Positions 9,742 through 20,620 of a stretch of DNA of 64,000 nt are shown piece after piece. Each line of letters opens with the position of its first letter. The first letter of the stretch is position 1. The notes under the pieces were generated by a model. It did not search any database, was not told the origin of the DNA, and saw only the letters and a list, made by a program, of their open reading frames with translations. A program made the translations under genes and the position numbers. Origin of the DNA: Bretschneidera sinensis (lineage: Eukaryota; Streptophyta; Magnoliopsida; Brassicales; Akaniaceae); NCBI GenBank assembly GCA_023935145.1, contig CM043700.1:30130001-30194000 (forward strand), read 5' to 3'.

Positions 9742-11004
9742 TGTTGTGAGTTTTAATTTACTCGCAAGCGCACGAGTCGTTTGCAATATAGCGTTGTGCA
9801 AGTGCGAGATCGAATCCACTGGGAATTGTGCTGTGAAATTATATTTTCAATCTAAACTAACTTTATCTTAACCTAGTTCCGAATTGTGAATGATATTGCA
9901 AAAAAAAATATAAACTAAACTAAATTGATTTAAAATCTAATAATTAAAAACACTAAGGTTTCCGAATCCACCCCACCGAAGTTAAGCATACATGTTCTAA
10001 AAATATAGCCTATCAAAACATTCAATGAATCCAACTATAAGACAAAAAACAAAGAATATCCCAACTAAACCAAAAGCACCCAATGTATCCGCTTTTAACA
10101 AATCACAAAGGGAATCCAATTTAATCGAAAAGCATTCAATGTATCCATCAGATGAAACACAAAGAAAATCCAATAGAAAATTTAAACTCAATCAATTATA
10201 AGATTAACTCAAATAATTGACAGAACATTTATACTAAAAATTGTCAGATTTGTACAAGCAAATCTGAACTACTACGCCAAACAACGGCGGGGCTTCATCT
10301 TCAACCTTAGCTGAAGAGTCTAGCCACTCATAACTATAAAACTATAATAACAAGTGCTAAACATTTAAACTAAAACAACTGAATATAAAGAAATAAATAA
10401 ACAACTTTACATGGGAGAAATTCCACTTGCTGCCGGGCGGCGCTTCCCCTCATGGTAGCAATGCCTTAGGGATCCACCAGAATGCTAGCGGACGTCCATC
10501 GGTAAACACCAAAGTGGCTTAGGAATTGTACACTGAATTATGAAGCCAGATGGTGCTTATATAGGGGAAGACCCGGAGTAATGTGGCTTGCAGAAACGAT
10601 GTGGGATGCAGGCCCGTGTGCGCTCGATCGCAGTGTGGTGCGATCGATCGCAGATACGATCAATCGCATGTCTTGTGCGCACGATCTCATGTGCGCTCGA
10701 TCGAATGTCTGCTACGATCAATCGCAGATGCACTGAACTTCAAATATTTTGATGTGGGATGTTGACCATGCGCTCGTTCGTAGGCAGGTGTGCTCGAGCG
10801 CAGGTGCACTCGATCGCATATCTCGTGCGATCGATCGCAATGTCTCCAGAAGCTTCACATCTTCTGAAATGCTTCATTTTCTCCACAAACCTGTAAAAAT
10901 ACACAAAACACAAGAAATATGTAAAATAAAGTGAAATACTACTAACTAAGAGCATAAAAAATATAAGTTAAGGGTCTAAAATATGCAATATTTAAGACTC
11001 ATCA
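9742..11004 (-). repeat. E1 5' LTR
   Basis: 1263-bp LTR and promoter of E1. The TATA box (TATATA in a CCTATATAAG context) is at about 10556-10567, so transcription runs leftward. The palindrome array (10619-10839) lies upstream. Several CGATCG cores intact in the 3' LTR read CGATCA here, as expected for CpG decay. Confidence 0.93.
10619..10839. repeat. Palindrome array in E1 5' LTR (9 motif copies)
   Basis: Same array as 2432-2636 plus one extra 16-bp unit, TGTGCTCGAGCGCA with flanking GG, at about 10788-10804. Two cores have decayed to CGATCAATCG. Confidence 0.92.
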
Positions 11005-11791
11005 CATCTTCTTGAAAGGTTTCTTCTACACATTTCTTGATTACATCTACCCAAAAGCAAGTACTTGGATCTTCTGGAAATCTCATAGCTTGGTAGATGT
11101 TGAACATAACCTCTTCCTTGTTTACTCTCAATGTTAATTCACCATTTTGAACATCAATTAAAGCCCTTCTCATAGCTAAGAAATGTTGGCCAAGAATTAG
11201 TGAGACTTTTTGGTGTTCCTCCATATCTAATGCCACAAAATCAGCAGGAAAAATAAATTTGTCTACTTTTACTAGTACGTCTTCTATGATTCCGCGTAGG
11301 TACTTGATGGATTGGTCTGCTAGTTGTAAAGAAATGGTTGTTTGTTTATCTCTCAAAGTCCTAATTTCCTCCAAATAAAGAGTGGCATAAGGTTAATGCT
11401 AACACCAAGATTACATAAAACTTAATCAAAAAGTGAATTTCCAATAGTGCAAGGTAAAGTGAAACTCCCTAGATCTTTTAATTTTTGAGGCAATTTCTTT
11501 TAAAGAATGGCATTGCATTCTTCAGAAACCTTTACTATTTCAAACTCCTCCAATCTTCTCTTCTTGGAAATGATGTCCTTTAGGAATCTGACATAATTTG
11601 GCATTTGTTCCAAAGCATCTGCAAAAGGAATGTTTAAGTGAATTTTCTTTAAAATATCCAAAAACTCAAAAATTGCTTATCTAGTTTTTGTTTATGAAAA
11701 CGTTGAGGGTAAGGAAGTGGAGTAGGTAGAATAGGAGGATTGTCAGGAAATGAAATTTCTAGAGGCTTGTCAGTTTCTCTTAATGTGTCAT
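11005..11791 (-). pseudogene. Element H, piece 2: gag end and protease
   Basis: Antisense coding remnant of H between the E1 and E2 insertions. Frame 11005-11374 shows LQLADQSIKYLRGIIEDVLV, KVDKFIFPADFVALDME, ILGQHFLA and FPEDPSTCFWVDVIKKCVEE, the protease C-terminal half and the start of the protease-RT linker. Further upstream in sense (11375-11791) decayed frames match the segment before protease, LPQKLKDLGSF and a LNLGVSINLMP-like active-site stretch with substitutions. GTCAT at 11787-11791 is the left TSD of E2. Confidence 0.8.
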
Positions 11792-11800
11792 CCAAAAACT

Positions 11801-13146
11801 TGCTGTGCGATTATCCACCTAAATTAATGGGCGAATAATCGCACTCATTTTACTTGCAAGTGCACAAGGTCAACTTAGTAGTATAGTGTGCGAAAGCAAG
11901 ATCATCTCCACAGAGATTGGTGAATTTCGTTTTAGAATTATATTCCTAATGTAAAAAGATAGAAATAATAAAAGAGTTGATTTTGATAAAGATAAAATAA
12001 TAAAGATAAAGGCGTAGGGACTTGATATCCACAACTAATTATGCTACCATAATATATCAGTATGCCAATGCTTTAATCATGCCATGTATACCTAATGTTT
12101 GTCAACCTAAGGGCATGGTATCTACTCCTTAAGCTATTGATCTCCCTAAGCAACGAGTTAGGCATGGTATCTACTCTAAATCTTTTCTCTCTCAAGGGAT
12201 TCAACATGGTGTATGCTGAGTTGTTCCTTAAGAGAGCATAGGATCTGTGAAAATCGACAACCACATGGGACCTAGGGCATGGTATCTACTCCTGGTTTCC
12301 CATGTTGATTAACCCAAGAATCCAGTGTGGATATCTTTTATTACTAATGTCAGACCCAGGACTCGGTCATCCAAATTGATCTAACTAACAAATCTATACC
12401 ACATGCACATATTGATCAGACATATACATATGAGGAATTTAAATAAAAACAAGTATTAATCAAGTTAAACAGCACAACATAAATATCGCAACGACACCAA
12501 TACTAAATTTATTGAGTAAACATAATTAGGGCTTCAACCAAGCCCTACTAAGAATTTAATTACACATAATAAAATAAAAAGGAAAGAAGAAACCCGAAAA
12601 CATTATGGAGAAGAGTCATCAATTCGTCTCCACAATCTCTTCCTTTGGGCTCGTCCGGCCTCCGGCCTCCTGACCTAAAACTAAACTAAAACTAAAAGAA
12701 AATTGAAAGATAAAAGAAGAGATTAGATGATGTCTATTGTGTGTGTTTTACAGGTGTATTTATAGGGGTGAATAATCCTAGAAGGCTCAGGAACCCTAAA
12801 CTTTCCTAAAACATAAAACTTCTTTATTTCTAAAACTGGTTTTGCCGCTTTACTGTTTACACCCGTATATATGCACTCGATCGCACACATAGTGCTCTTG
12901 ATCGCAAGGTTGTGCTCGATCGCTCTTCCTGGTGCGCTCGATCGCACTCCAGACAGTATCTGCTCCAGGTTTTCCAATTTTCTTCCTTTTAAGCTCCAAA
13001 AGCTTCCAAAATTCTTCCTTTTCTTCATAGACCTATAAAAACCATGTAAAACATAGAAATGAAGTAAAATGGACTAAAATAACATAACTAAGGACCTAAC
13101 ACATGTAAATAAGGGGGCTTAAATATGAATATTTAAGCACCTATCA
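11801..13146 (-). repeat. E2 3' LTR
   Basis: 1346-bp LTR, starting TGCTGTGCGATTATCC on the plus strand. The TATA box (CCCTATAAATACA in sense) is at about 12756-12768. Downstream of TATA in sense the motif GAGTAGATACCATGC is repeated. It is 40 bp longer than the 5' LTR because it carries two additional palindrome units. Confidence 0.92.
12872..12946. repeat. Palindrome array in E2 3' LTR (4 copies)
   Basis: Motifs at 12872-12885 (TGCACTCGATCGCA), about 12892-12906, about 12912-12925 and 12933-12946 (TGCGCTCGATCGCA). The middle two are absent from the 5' LTR. Confidence 0.9.
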
Positions 13147-13183
13147 CACCCCCAAACTTACATATTGCTAGTCCCTTAGCAAT
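13147..13183 (-). other. E2 polypurine tract with adjacent stem-loop
   Basis: Sense PPT TAAGTTTGGGGGTG directly precedes the 3' LTR. The inverted repeat ATTGCTA/TAGCAAT (13164-13170, 13177-13183) with loop AGGGAC sits just upstream. Confidence 0.82.
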
Positions 13184-14588
13184 ACAAAACTAAAAACTAA
13201 ATGAAAAACAAAATTAAAGATAAATTCATTTCCATGATACTCAAAGATTTGGGTTGTGCATAAAACTATGATAACCGTTCATGAGTAAGCTTATAATAAA
13301 AACACATTTTTGTATTGAAAAAGGATTTTCAAAAGTTAATGTTACTTACCTAAGGTTAGCTTAAGGCATCGCAAGTTTGATTTGTGTGTGATGAATTAGC
13401 ACATATAAGTTGGGGTTTCCACATAATTTTAGTGTATAGGGTTTCGATGCCCAAACCTTTATCGAATTTCTTATCAAAGAGAACAAAAATGGCATAATAC
13501 TTGCTTCTTCTTTCTTTTTCTTTCATCATGTGATCTTTGCCATGTTGAGTTTCATGGAACTTTCTATTTGACCTTTGTAACGAATGTTTAGCCAATGACT
13601 CCCAAACCAGATGGTTTTAGGGCATTAGGTGTAAAGACACCCCTAAGGACTTACTAACTCGAATCAAAAAGGCTACGGAACTAACAAGTTTTAATGTTTC
13701 TAAATGAAATTCCCACCTTTTGACATGAACACTCAATGCTTACTGAGGCAAGAGGCCCAGTTACTCAGTGGAAAGCTTTTTGATCACTTTTTGCATGATG
13801 AACATTTTTCTTTATTTTTTTTTCTTTATTTTTCTTATGCCAAATTGTTCTTTTCAAAATGTTATCCGATTACAGTTAGATTATGGAAACATATACAAGA
13901 GAATTATATGTCATACCCCACACAAATGTGTGTTAAATGTGCTTGTGCAAATTTGGATCAAACTCATGAATTCTTAGGTGCCTTGAGGTAGGTAACAAAA
14001 CTTTGTAAAATTCCCATTGCAAGACTATCTGTTCTAGCTTTTAAGCTTACTAATGAAGTGTTATCAAATTTTTAAATCAACCAAAATTTTTGTTTACCAA
14101 AAGAACATGCATTTATCTTCCTATAAAAAAAAACTGGGACTTAAGGTGTGCATGTGTTTCAAGTGCGTGTGTGATAGTATCTAGTATCTTCCACTACCCC
14201 CAAACTTAAAATAAACATTGTCCCCAATGTGTATGGCATGGAAAGATCTGACCTGGGAGATGGAGAACTAGGTTGCTTGCTTTTCTTGTAACACGCCCCT
14301 AAACTTGAACTGGATGCACGTACTAAGTACCTGACAAAGAAAAATAAACGTTGTTTCGGAAAACAAGAAATATAAATACTAGATATGGAAATATAAATAT
14401 AAACAAAAGAAAAATACTAAAATGAAAAGGATAAGTCTGGGGTGCCTCCCATGAGCGCTAAGTTTAACGTCTTCAGCCGGACCAAGCCTTATTCTTCCCC
14501 AAAACTAAGATTGGCAGCAACTAGCATAGGTAGTATCTTATTCTCTCCCATATAAGCATAAGTCAAGTACTTCAGCAATTTCTTCAAC
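13184..14588 (-). other. E2 3' noncoding tail
   Basis: No convincing gene. It holds the conserved post-ORF block (about 14436-14481), two internal PPT-like tracts (near 14203 and 14297, sense AAGTTTGGGGGT and AAGTTTAGGGGC), the ACTGAG/CTCAGT inverted repeat (about 13741-13770) and the TTAGG/CCTAA hairpin at 13625-13646 with loop AAAG. Confidence 0.7.
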
Positions 14589-15383
14589 TCAAAATTTGGT
14601 GTCTGGACAATAAAAGGGAAAAAAAGTAGTATTAGTAGGCATATGAATATCAAATGGATCGGTGTACTTACTTTGATGCTTTGGAGAGGCTTGAATGAGG
14701 TGCATAGTTTTGATGATGTCATCAGTAACATCCTCAGATTCTGGCACTATATTCGATCTTGTGAGACTATATATAAGAGCAGTTTCTAATGGATCAACGT
14801 GATGGTCATGAAAAACTTGTTCAACAACACTTTGCTTTTGTTTACTTAGCTCCTTAGCTATGTGCCCCACTTGTACTTCTAGTCTTTGAATAGCTTGCTC
14901 ATGCCTTACATTTATTTGGCTTTGTTCAGTCCAAAATTGTATTGCCTCTGCTATGAACTACTTTTGTGAGGTCATCAACTGTTGTTGTTGAACTGCCAGT
15001 TGCCTCACAATGCTCTCTAGGTCGCTCTCATTTGCTTTCGGAACTGATTGGACTACTGGTTGGAAGTTTCTTTGTTGCCCTTGAAGGTTCCATGCATTTT
15101 GATCATTGCTCCATGAGAAGTTGGGGTGGTTTCGCCATTCTGGATTGTAAGTATTTGCATATGGATTGTAGTTGTTTAGTCCCACATAGTTTGCTTGCTC
15201 TCGATCTGCAGATGAATATAAAGGGCAAATTTCAGTAGTGTGATCAAAATGACTACAAATAGCACATACCTGGAGTGGTGTAGCTTGTGGCTTAGGTGAG
15301 GCAATCTGAGCAATTATGACTTCTACAAGCATATCTAGCTTCCTCTCCATAGCATCTAGACAAGCATATCTAGCTTTTGCCAT
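14589..15383 (-). pseudogene. gag: E2 truncated gag fused to protease-RT linker
   Basis: One frame broken by a single TAG at about 14955-14957 (Gln in siblings). It starts near the end of capsid (AMERKLDMLVEVI), then has a CCHC knuckle (CAICSHFDHTTEIC), the YNPEWRNHPNFSW signature and a Gln-rich stretch. It then passes directly from KELSKQKQS into VVEQVFHDHHVDPLETALIY, a sequence that in H and E3 belongs to the protease-RT linker. Protease, RT, RNase H and integrase are absent, and so is most of capsid. It cannot have been autonomous in this form. Confidence 0.8.
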
Positions 15384-15467
15384 TGGTGTTTCTCCCTCGA
15401 TTGAATCAATTGAAGCGCTTCAGTGCAGCAGTTTTAGTACTACTGCTCGGGTACTCTATGGACCTTT

Positions 15468-15546
15468 TGCACTCGAGCGCACCCTGAACTGCGCTCAATC
15501 GCACTGGGCTTGCGATCGATCACACCAAGTAGTGCACTCGATCGCA
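15468..15546. repeat. Palindrome array in E2 gag leader
   Basis: Motif variants TGCACTCGAGCGCA (15468-15481), TGCGCTCAATCGCA, TGCGATCGATCACA and TGCACTCGATCGCA (15533-15546), between the PBS and gag. A sense-strand pyrimidine tract ending in CAG (15576-15578) lies just upstream. Confidence 0.88.
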
Positions 15547-15705
15547 ATGAGGATAGAAACTCCTCCTCTATACACCTGAAAAAAAATAGAAAACGAAAAG
15601 AAGGAATAAATATGATATTTGATAAAAATAAAAATAAAACGGAACAGAATAAAATAAAAATAAAAAAAACTAACGAAAATAATTCCAAAGAGAAATTTAG
15701 CACAA

Positions 15706-15723
15706 TCCCCGGCAACGGCGCCA
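15706..15723 (-). other. E2 primer-binding site, tRNA-Asp type
   Basis: Minus-strand TGGCGCCGTTGCCGGGGA, full 18-base match, six bases inside the 5' LTR. Confidence 0.92.
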
Positions 15724-15729
15724 AAAACT

Positions 15730-17035
15730 TGTTGAACGATTATCCACCTAAATTAATGGGCGAATAATCGCACTCGTTTTACTTGCAAGTGCACAAGGTC
15801 AACTTAGTAGTATAGTGTGCAAAAGCAAGATCATCTCCACAGGGATTGGTGAATTTCGTTTTAAAATTATATTCGTAATGTAAAAAGATAGAAATAATAA
15901 AAGAGTTGATTGTGATAAAGATAAAATAATAAAGATAAAGGCATAGGGACTTGATATCCACCACTAATTATGCTACCATAATATATCAGTATGCCAATGT
16001 TTTAATCATGCCATATATACCTAATGTTTGTCAACCTAAGGGCATGGTATCTACTCCTTAAGCTATTGATCTCCCTAAGCAACGAGTTAGGCATGGTATC
16101 TACTCTAATTCTTTTCTCTCTCAAGGGATTCAACGTGGTGTATGCTGAGTTGTTCCTTAAGAGAGCATAGGATCTGTGGAAATCGACAACCACACGGGAC
16201 CTAGAGCATGGTATCTACTTCTAGTTTCCCATGTTGATTAACCCAAGAATCCGGTGTGGATATCTTTTGTTACTAATGTCAGACCCAGGACTCGGTCATC
16301 CAAATTGATCTAACTAACAAGTCCATACCACATGCACATATTGATCAGACATATACATATGAGAAATTTAAATAAAAGCAAGTATTACTCAAGTTAAGCA
16401 ACACAACATAAATATCGCAACGACGCCAATACTAAATTTATTGAGTAAACATAATTAGGGCTTCAACCAAGCCCTACTAAGATTTTAATTACACATAATA
16501 AAATAAAAAGGAAAGAAGAAACCCGAAAACATTATGGAGAAGAGTCGTCAATTCGTTTCCACAATCTCTTCCTTCGGGCTCGTCCGGCCTCTGGCTTCCC
16601 GACCTAAAAGTAAACTAAAACTAAAAGAAAATTGAAAGATAAAAGAAGGGATTAGATGATGCCCATTATATGTGTTTTACAGGTGTATTTATAGGGGTGA
16701 ATAATCCTAGAAGGCTCAGGAACCCTAAACTTTCCTAAAACATAAAACTCCTTTATTTCCAAAACTGGTTCTGCCGCTTTACTATTCACGCCCGTACATA
16801 TGCGCTCGATCGCACATGTAGTGCGCTCGATCGCACTCCAGACAATATCTGCTCCAGGTTTTCCAGTTTTCTTCCTTTTAAGCTCCAAAAGCTTCCAAAA
16901 TGCTTCCTTTTCTTCATAGACCTATAAAAACCATGTAAAACACAAAAATGAAGTAAAATGGACTAAAATAACATAACTAAGGACCTAACACATGTAAATA
17001 AGGGGGCTTGAATATGAATATTTAAGCACCTATCA
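15730..17035 (-). repeat. E2 5' LTR
   Basis: 1306-bp promoter LTR; TATA at about 16684-16696. Only two palindrome copies are present, at 16801-16814 and 16822-16835. The start reads TGTTGAACG where the 3' LTR has TGCTGTGCG. Confidence 0.92.
16801..16835. repeat. Palindrome array in E2 5' LTR (2 copies)
   Basis: Two TGCGCTCGATCGCA copies 21 bp apart, matching the first and last copies of the four in the 3' LTR. Confidence 0.9.
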
Positions 17036-17126
17036 GTCATCCACAATTTCCTTTTTGTCTACTTTATTCTGGCATTGGCCATTAGTTGGAGTTGTAAGGG
17101 TGGGCTTAGTTTCCTCTGATGGTGAC
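17036..17126 (-). pseudogene. Element H, piece 3: gag C-terminal fragment
   Basis: 91-bp sliver of H between E2 and E3. Read antisense it continues the gag/protease spacer frame of pieces 2 and 4. GTCAT at 17036-17040 is E2's right TSD and GTGAC at 17122-17126 is E3's left TSD. The frame joins piece 4 at VTLRSG-type sequence (ITLRSGREIE). Confidence 0.75.
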
Positions 17127-18415
17127 TGATAAATGCTTAAATAGTCATATTTAAGCCCCTTAATTTACACTTGTTAGGCTCTTTGTTTATCTATTTTAGT
17201 AGATTCTACTTCATTTTTGTGTTTTCTGTGTTTTTCATAGGTCTTTGAAGAAAAGAAGACATTTTAGAGCTCTAAGGAATAAAAAGTAAAGATTTGTAAA
17301 CCAGCAAGGTGCACTCAAGCGCACGTCTCTTGTGATCGAGCGCATAGGCACTTGAGTGCACACTTAAAAGGCTCGAGCGCACACATGCACTTGAGCGCAG
17401 ACCCATGTGATAGAGCTCACATGCACAGAGAGGCGGTAGAGCCGGGTTTGGAAAGAAGTCTCCAGGTCTTATTTTGGATTTTAGGGTTTCTAAGGTTTCT
17501 TAAACCTTATAAATAGGCTTGTAAACATAGAAAGAAGGGTTGTTAGTTTTAGGTTAGGTTTAGTTTTACTTTTAATCTTCTCCTTGGAGAGGGAGGTTGG
17601 AAGGGTGGAAGCTTTGGGAGATGAATTGGCGACTCTTCTCTCGGGTTTCTTCTTTCCTTTATTTTAGCATGCGTAACTAAACCCTAGTAAGGGCTTGGTT
17701 GAAACCTTAATTATATTTAACCAATAATTCAGCATTGGTGCCTTTGCAATATTCATGCTATGATTCTTAATTTGATTAATGCCTGTTTTTATTTAAATTC
17801 CTCATATGTGTGTGTCTGATCAACGTATGCATGTGGTATGGATTAGTTAGTTGAATCAATTTAGATGACCGAGTCTTGGGTTCAACAATAGTTACAAAAG
17901 ATATCCACGTCGGATTCTTGGGTTAATTAACATGGGAAACCGGGAGCGGACCAAGTCTTAGGTCTCGTGTGGTTGTCGATTTCCACAGACCTTATGCTCT
18001 CTTAAAGAACAACTCAGTATACACCATGCTGAATCCTTTAAGAGAGAAAAGAGTTAGAGTATACACCATGCCTAACTTGCATAGGGAAATCAATAGCCTA
18101 AGGAGCGGACCAAGCCCTTAGGTTGACAACCAGCAGGTATTCATAGCATGAGTAGAGCATTGGTGTATTGTTTTGTTGGGGTAGCATGACTAGTGATGGA
18201 TACCAAGTCCCTACACCTCTATCATTTTTATTAATCTAGACTTAATATTTATTTCTATCTATTTTTACTTTATGAACTTAATTCTAAATCAAAATTCATC
18301 AATACCTGTGGAAATGATCTCGCACTTGCACACTATGCTACTGTAGACCTTGTGCACTTGCAAGTAAAACTATACGATTATTTGCTTATTTATTTAGGTA
18401 GATAAACGCACAACA
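17127..18415 (+). repeat. E3 5' LTR
   Basis: 1289-bp LTR starting TGATAAATGC and ending CACAACA. TATA box CTTATAAATAGG at about 17505-17517, followed by the repeated CCATGC motifs. The palindrome array sits at 17310-17420. Confidence 0.92.
17310..17420. repeat. Palindrome array in E3 5' LTR
   Basis: Degenerate motif copies such as TGCACTCAAGCGCA, TGTGATCGAGCGCA, GGCTCGAGCGCA and TGCACTTGAGCGCA. It has about one unit (roughly 18 bp) more than the 3' LTR array at 28243-28336. Confidence 0.87.
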
Positions 18416-18421
18416 AGGTTT

Positions 18422-18439
18422 TAGCGCCGTTGCCGGGGA
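18422..18439 (+). other. E3 primer-binding site, tRNA-Asp type
   Basis: TAGCGCCGTTGCCGGGGA, 17/18 match to the tRNA-Asp complement; the second base is A instead of G. Confidence 0.88.
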
Positions 18440-18901
18440 TTGTACTAAATTTCTATTTAGAATTCCTTTCGTTAATTTTATTATTTTGTTTTGTTTTGTT
18501 TTGTTTTATTATTTATTTATGCTTCATTCAATATTTAATTTATTTCTTCTTGTTTTTTATGTTTTTCCCTTTTTGTTCTAATTTTTTTCTTCTGTTTTTC
18601 TGTTTCAGGTGTGCATCAGTGCTGTTTCTGAATGCATTGCAATTGAGTGCAAGGTAAGGTGCGATCGAGTGTAGACGTGCGATCGAGCACTGTTCTTGGT
18701 GCGCTCGAGCGCAAAACATCCAGCAACTACCCAAATTGCAGTACTGATGATGCTGCACTAAAGCGTTTGAACTGATTCATACAAGGTTTTCGATCCAGGT
18801 ATCAAAACATCTTTCTAATCGATACTGGACTTGAGTGGACTATTCGACAGAGACCTAGAAACAACATTGGGGAGGAAGAAGAAGAAATAGAGGGAGAACC
18901 A
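18440..18901 (+). other. E3 gag leader
   Basis: AT-rich leader. A pyrimidine-rich tract ends in TTTCTGTTTCAG at 18608, followed by GTGTGCATC, which looks like a 3' splice site. Palindrome copies TGCAATTGAGTGCA to TGCGCTCGAGCGCA follow at 18638-18713. No clear matching 5' splice site is seen. Confidence 0.55.
18638..18713. repeat. Palindrome array in E3 gag leader
   Basis: Four degenerate copies, the last (18700-18713) TGCGCTCGAGCGCA, between the putative splice acceptor and gag. Confidence 0.85.
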
Positions 18902-20616
18902 ATGGCGTATCAGTTTAACAATCAATAGCCACCAGAGCGTAGACCTATGAAGCAATCCTTCATCCCACAGAACTTTGACTAGCCATCATGCATTGCTTAT
19001 CAACCCAAGGCAAAAGACAATTATTACATATCTCCACAGATACTCAGTGCATTGACTCACTTTAGGAGAACACCTGCTGAAGATCCACACTTGCACCTTC
19101 GGGAATTCTTCTATCTCTGCAATTTCTAGCATATCCAAGGCCTAGATCAAGAGGGAATCAGGTTAATTCTTTTCCTTTTTTCATTAAAAGATAAAGCTAA
19201 GTTGTGGTATAATTCTTTACCTGCAGTGTCCATCCATACATGGGAAGAGCTATCCAGTAGGTTTCCAAGGAAATTTTTCCCAGCCCAAAAGACAAGGCAG
19301 ATGAAGAGGGAGATTCAATCCTTCCAACAGAGGGATGTAGACATTTTTTTTGAAGCATAGGAACACTTCAATGAGCTGTTACTCAAATACCATCACCACA
19401 ATCTACCTCAGGATGAACTGGTATAAGCTTTCTATAAAGGTTTGAGTGATATTAATCTAAGTATTGTGGATTCAGGTTATAGAGGAGTGCTGATGGAAAA
19501 GAGCAGTGAAGAAGCCATGGAGCTTTTTGAGACCTTAAGTGAGCACACCCATCAATTTTCATCTAGAGGTAGAAAAGGGATTAAAAGCAAGGGTATGTAT
19601 GAGGTGAGCTTTAATGATGGATCTTCGAATCAAATGGCTGCTATGGAAAGAAAGCTAGATATGCTCATAAAAGCCATAGCTACTCAGAACAACTCACCTA
19701 GTCCACAGGCTACACAACACTAGGTATGTGCTATATGCTCTCATTGCGATCATAATACTTATACTTGTCCTTTATATCAAACTACAGATCAAGAGCAAGC
19801 AAATTATGAGGGACTGAACAATGCATATGCAAATACCTATAATCTTGGATGGAAGAACCACCCCAACTTCTCATGGAGCGATAATCGATATGCCTTGAAC
19901 CTTTAAGAGCAGCAAAGGAACTTCCAACCAGTAGCCCAACCAGTTTCGGAATCAAGGAAAAGTGACCAAGAGAGTCTTGTGATGCAACTGGCAACTCAAC
20001 AACAACAGTTAATGACTTCACAAGAACAATTGATGACTTCACAAGATTAGTTCATGGTAGAAACAAGAAAATTTTGGACTGAGCTAAGACAAACCACTGC
20101 AAAAAAAAATAATAAGCCATTCGAAGACTAGAGGTACAAGTGGGGGAATTGTCTCAGGAGCTAAATGAAAGAAAGCAAGGTGAACTCTCATCCCAAACAC
20201 TACCTAATCCAAGAGGACATCAGCAACTGAATTCCATGACAACTCTCCAAAATGGTAAGATCATAGAAGCTGATGAGCCTGGACAAGCGTCCACATCAAA
20301 GGTAAGTGAGATGGAGAAGGTAAATGGTGAGAAGGTTGAATTCATAATATTTTATGCATTAAAATTACCCCAAAATGATATAAAATGTTTTAATGTATGC
20401 ATGATGCAAAATGTTGTTCAGGAAGTTTTTCAAGTCCATCATCTTAATCCATTTGAGTCCACCCTCACCCATGGTTTCACAAGAGCCACTGTTGAGCCAA
20501 AATCCGCAGATGTTACTGATAATATCCTTGAGACCTCTCCGAAGCATCCAAGCACCAAATTTGGCATTGAAGCAGTTACGGGTGCACTAAACTCATGCTT
20601 TTCTAGGAGGGAATAA
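18902..20616 (+). pseudogene. gag: E3 gag fused to protease-RT linker
   Basis: Gag with many in-frame stops. Readable capsid motifs are ALTHFRRTPAEDPHLHLREF, GLDQEGIRLILFPFSLKDKA, WEELSSRF and SSEEAMELFETLSEHTHQFS. Then come a CCHC knuckle (CAICSHCDHNTYTC), YNLGWKNHPNFSW and a Gln-rich segment. The open part 20140-20616 runs from the gag tail through EMEKVNGEKVEF, a deletion junction that removes the protease core, into CFNVCMMQNVVQEVFQVHHL, NPFESTLTHGFTR and a tail ending CFSRRE. Most stops (TAG/TAA) stand where siblings have Gln or Trp. ATG 18902 is preceded by homologous coding sequence, so the true start is probably upstream. Confidence 0.82.
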
Positions 20617-20620
20617 GAGT

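Larger units (their letters stand above)
1556..11004 (-). mobile_element. E1: near-complete Athila-like Ty3/gypsy retrotransposon
   Basis: Complete 9449-bp minus-strand element flanked by the 5-bp TSD CATCT (1551-1555 and 11005-11009). LTRs are 1246 bp (3' LTR, 1556-2801) and 1263 bp (5' LTR, 9742-11004), both TG...CA on the plus strand. Between them, in sense order, lie the tRNA-Asp PBS, gag, protease, RT, RNase H, integrase, a 1.4-kb noncoding tail and the PPT. By eye the LTRs differ at about 20-25 single bases, so the element is fairly young. It carries only a few disabling mutations and is the only element in the window with a full set of pol domains. It interrupts element H between protease and RT. 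Confidence 0.95.
11792..17035 (-). mobile_element. E2: gag-only (TR-GAG-like) Athila relative
   Basis: Minus-strand element with LTRs 11801-13146 and 15730-17035, a tRNA-Asp PBS and a short gag frame but no protease, RT or integrase. The TSD is GTCAT (11787-11791 and 17036-17040). Nine bases (11792-11800) separate the left TSD from the LTR. Read in sense they are AGTTTTTGG, identical to the spacer plus the first three PBS bases beyond the 5' LTR (15721-15729). The reading frame of H resumes across the insertion only if these nine bases are assigned to E2. Confidence 0.92.

Noticed and set aside
11792..11800. Nine bases next to E2 as host DNA
   Set aside because: The H frame and the TSD GTCAT are consistent only if the bases belong to E2, and they copy the PBS-side sequence exactly.
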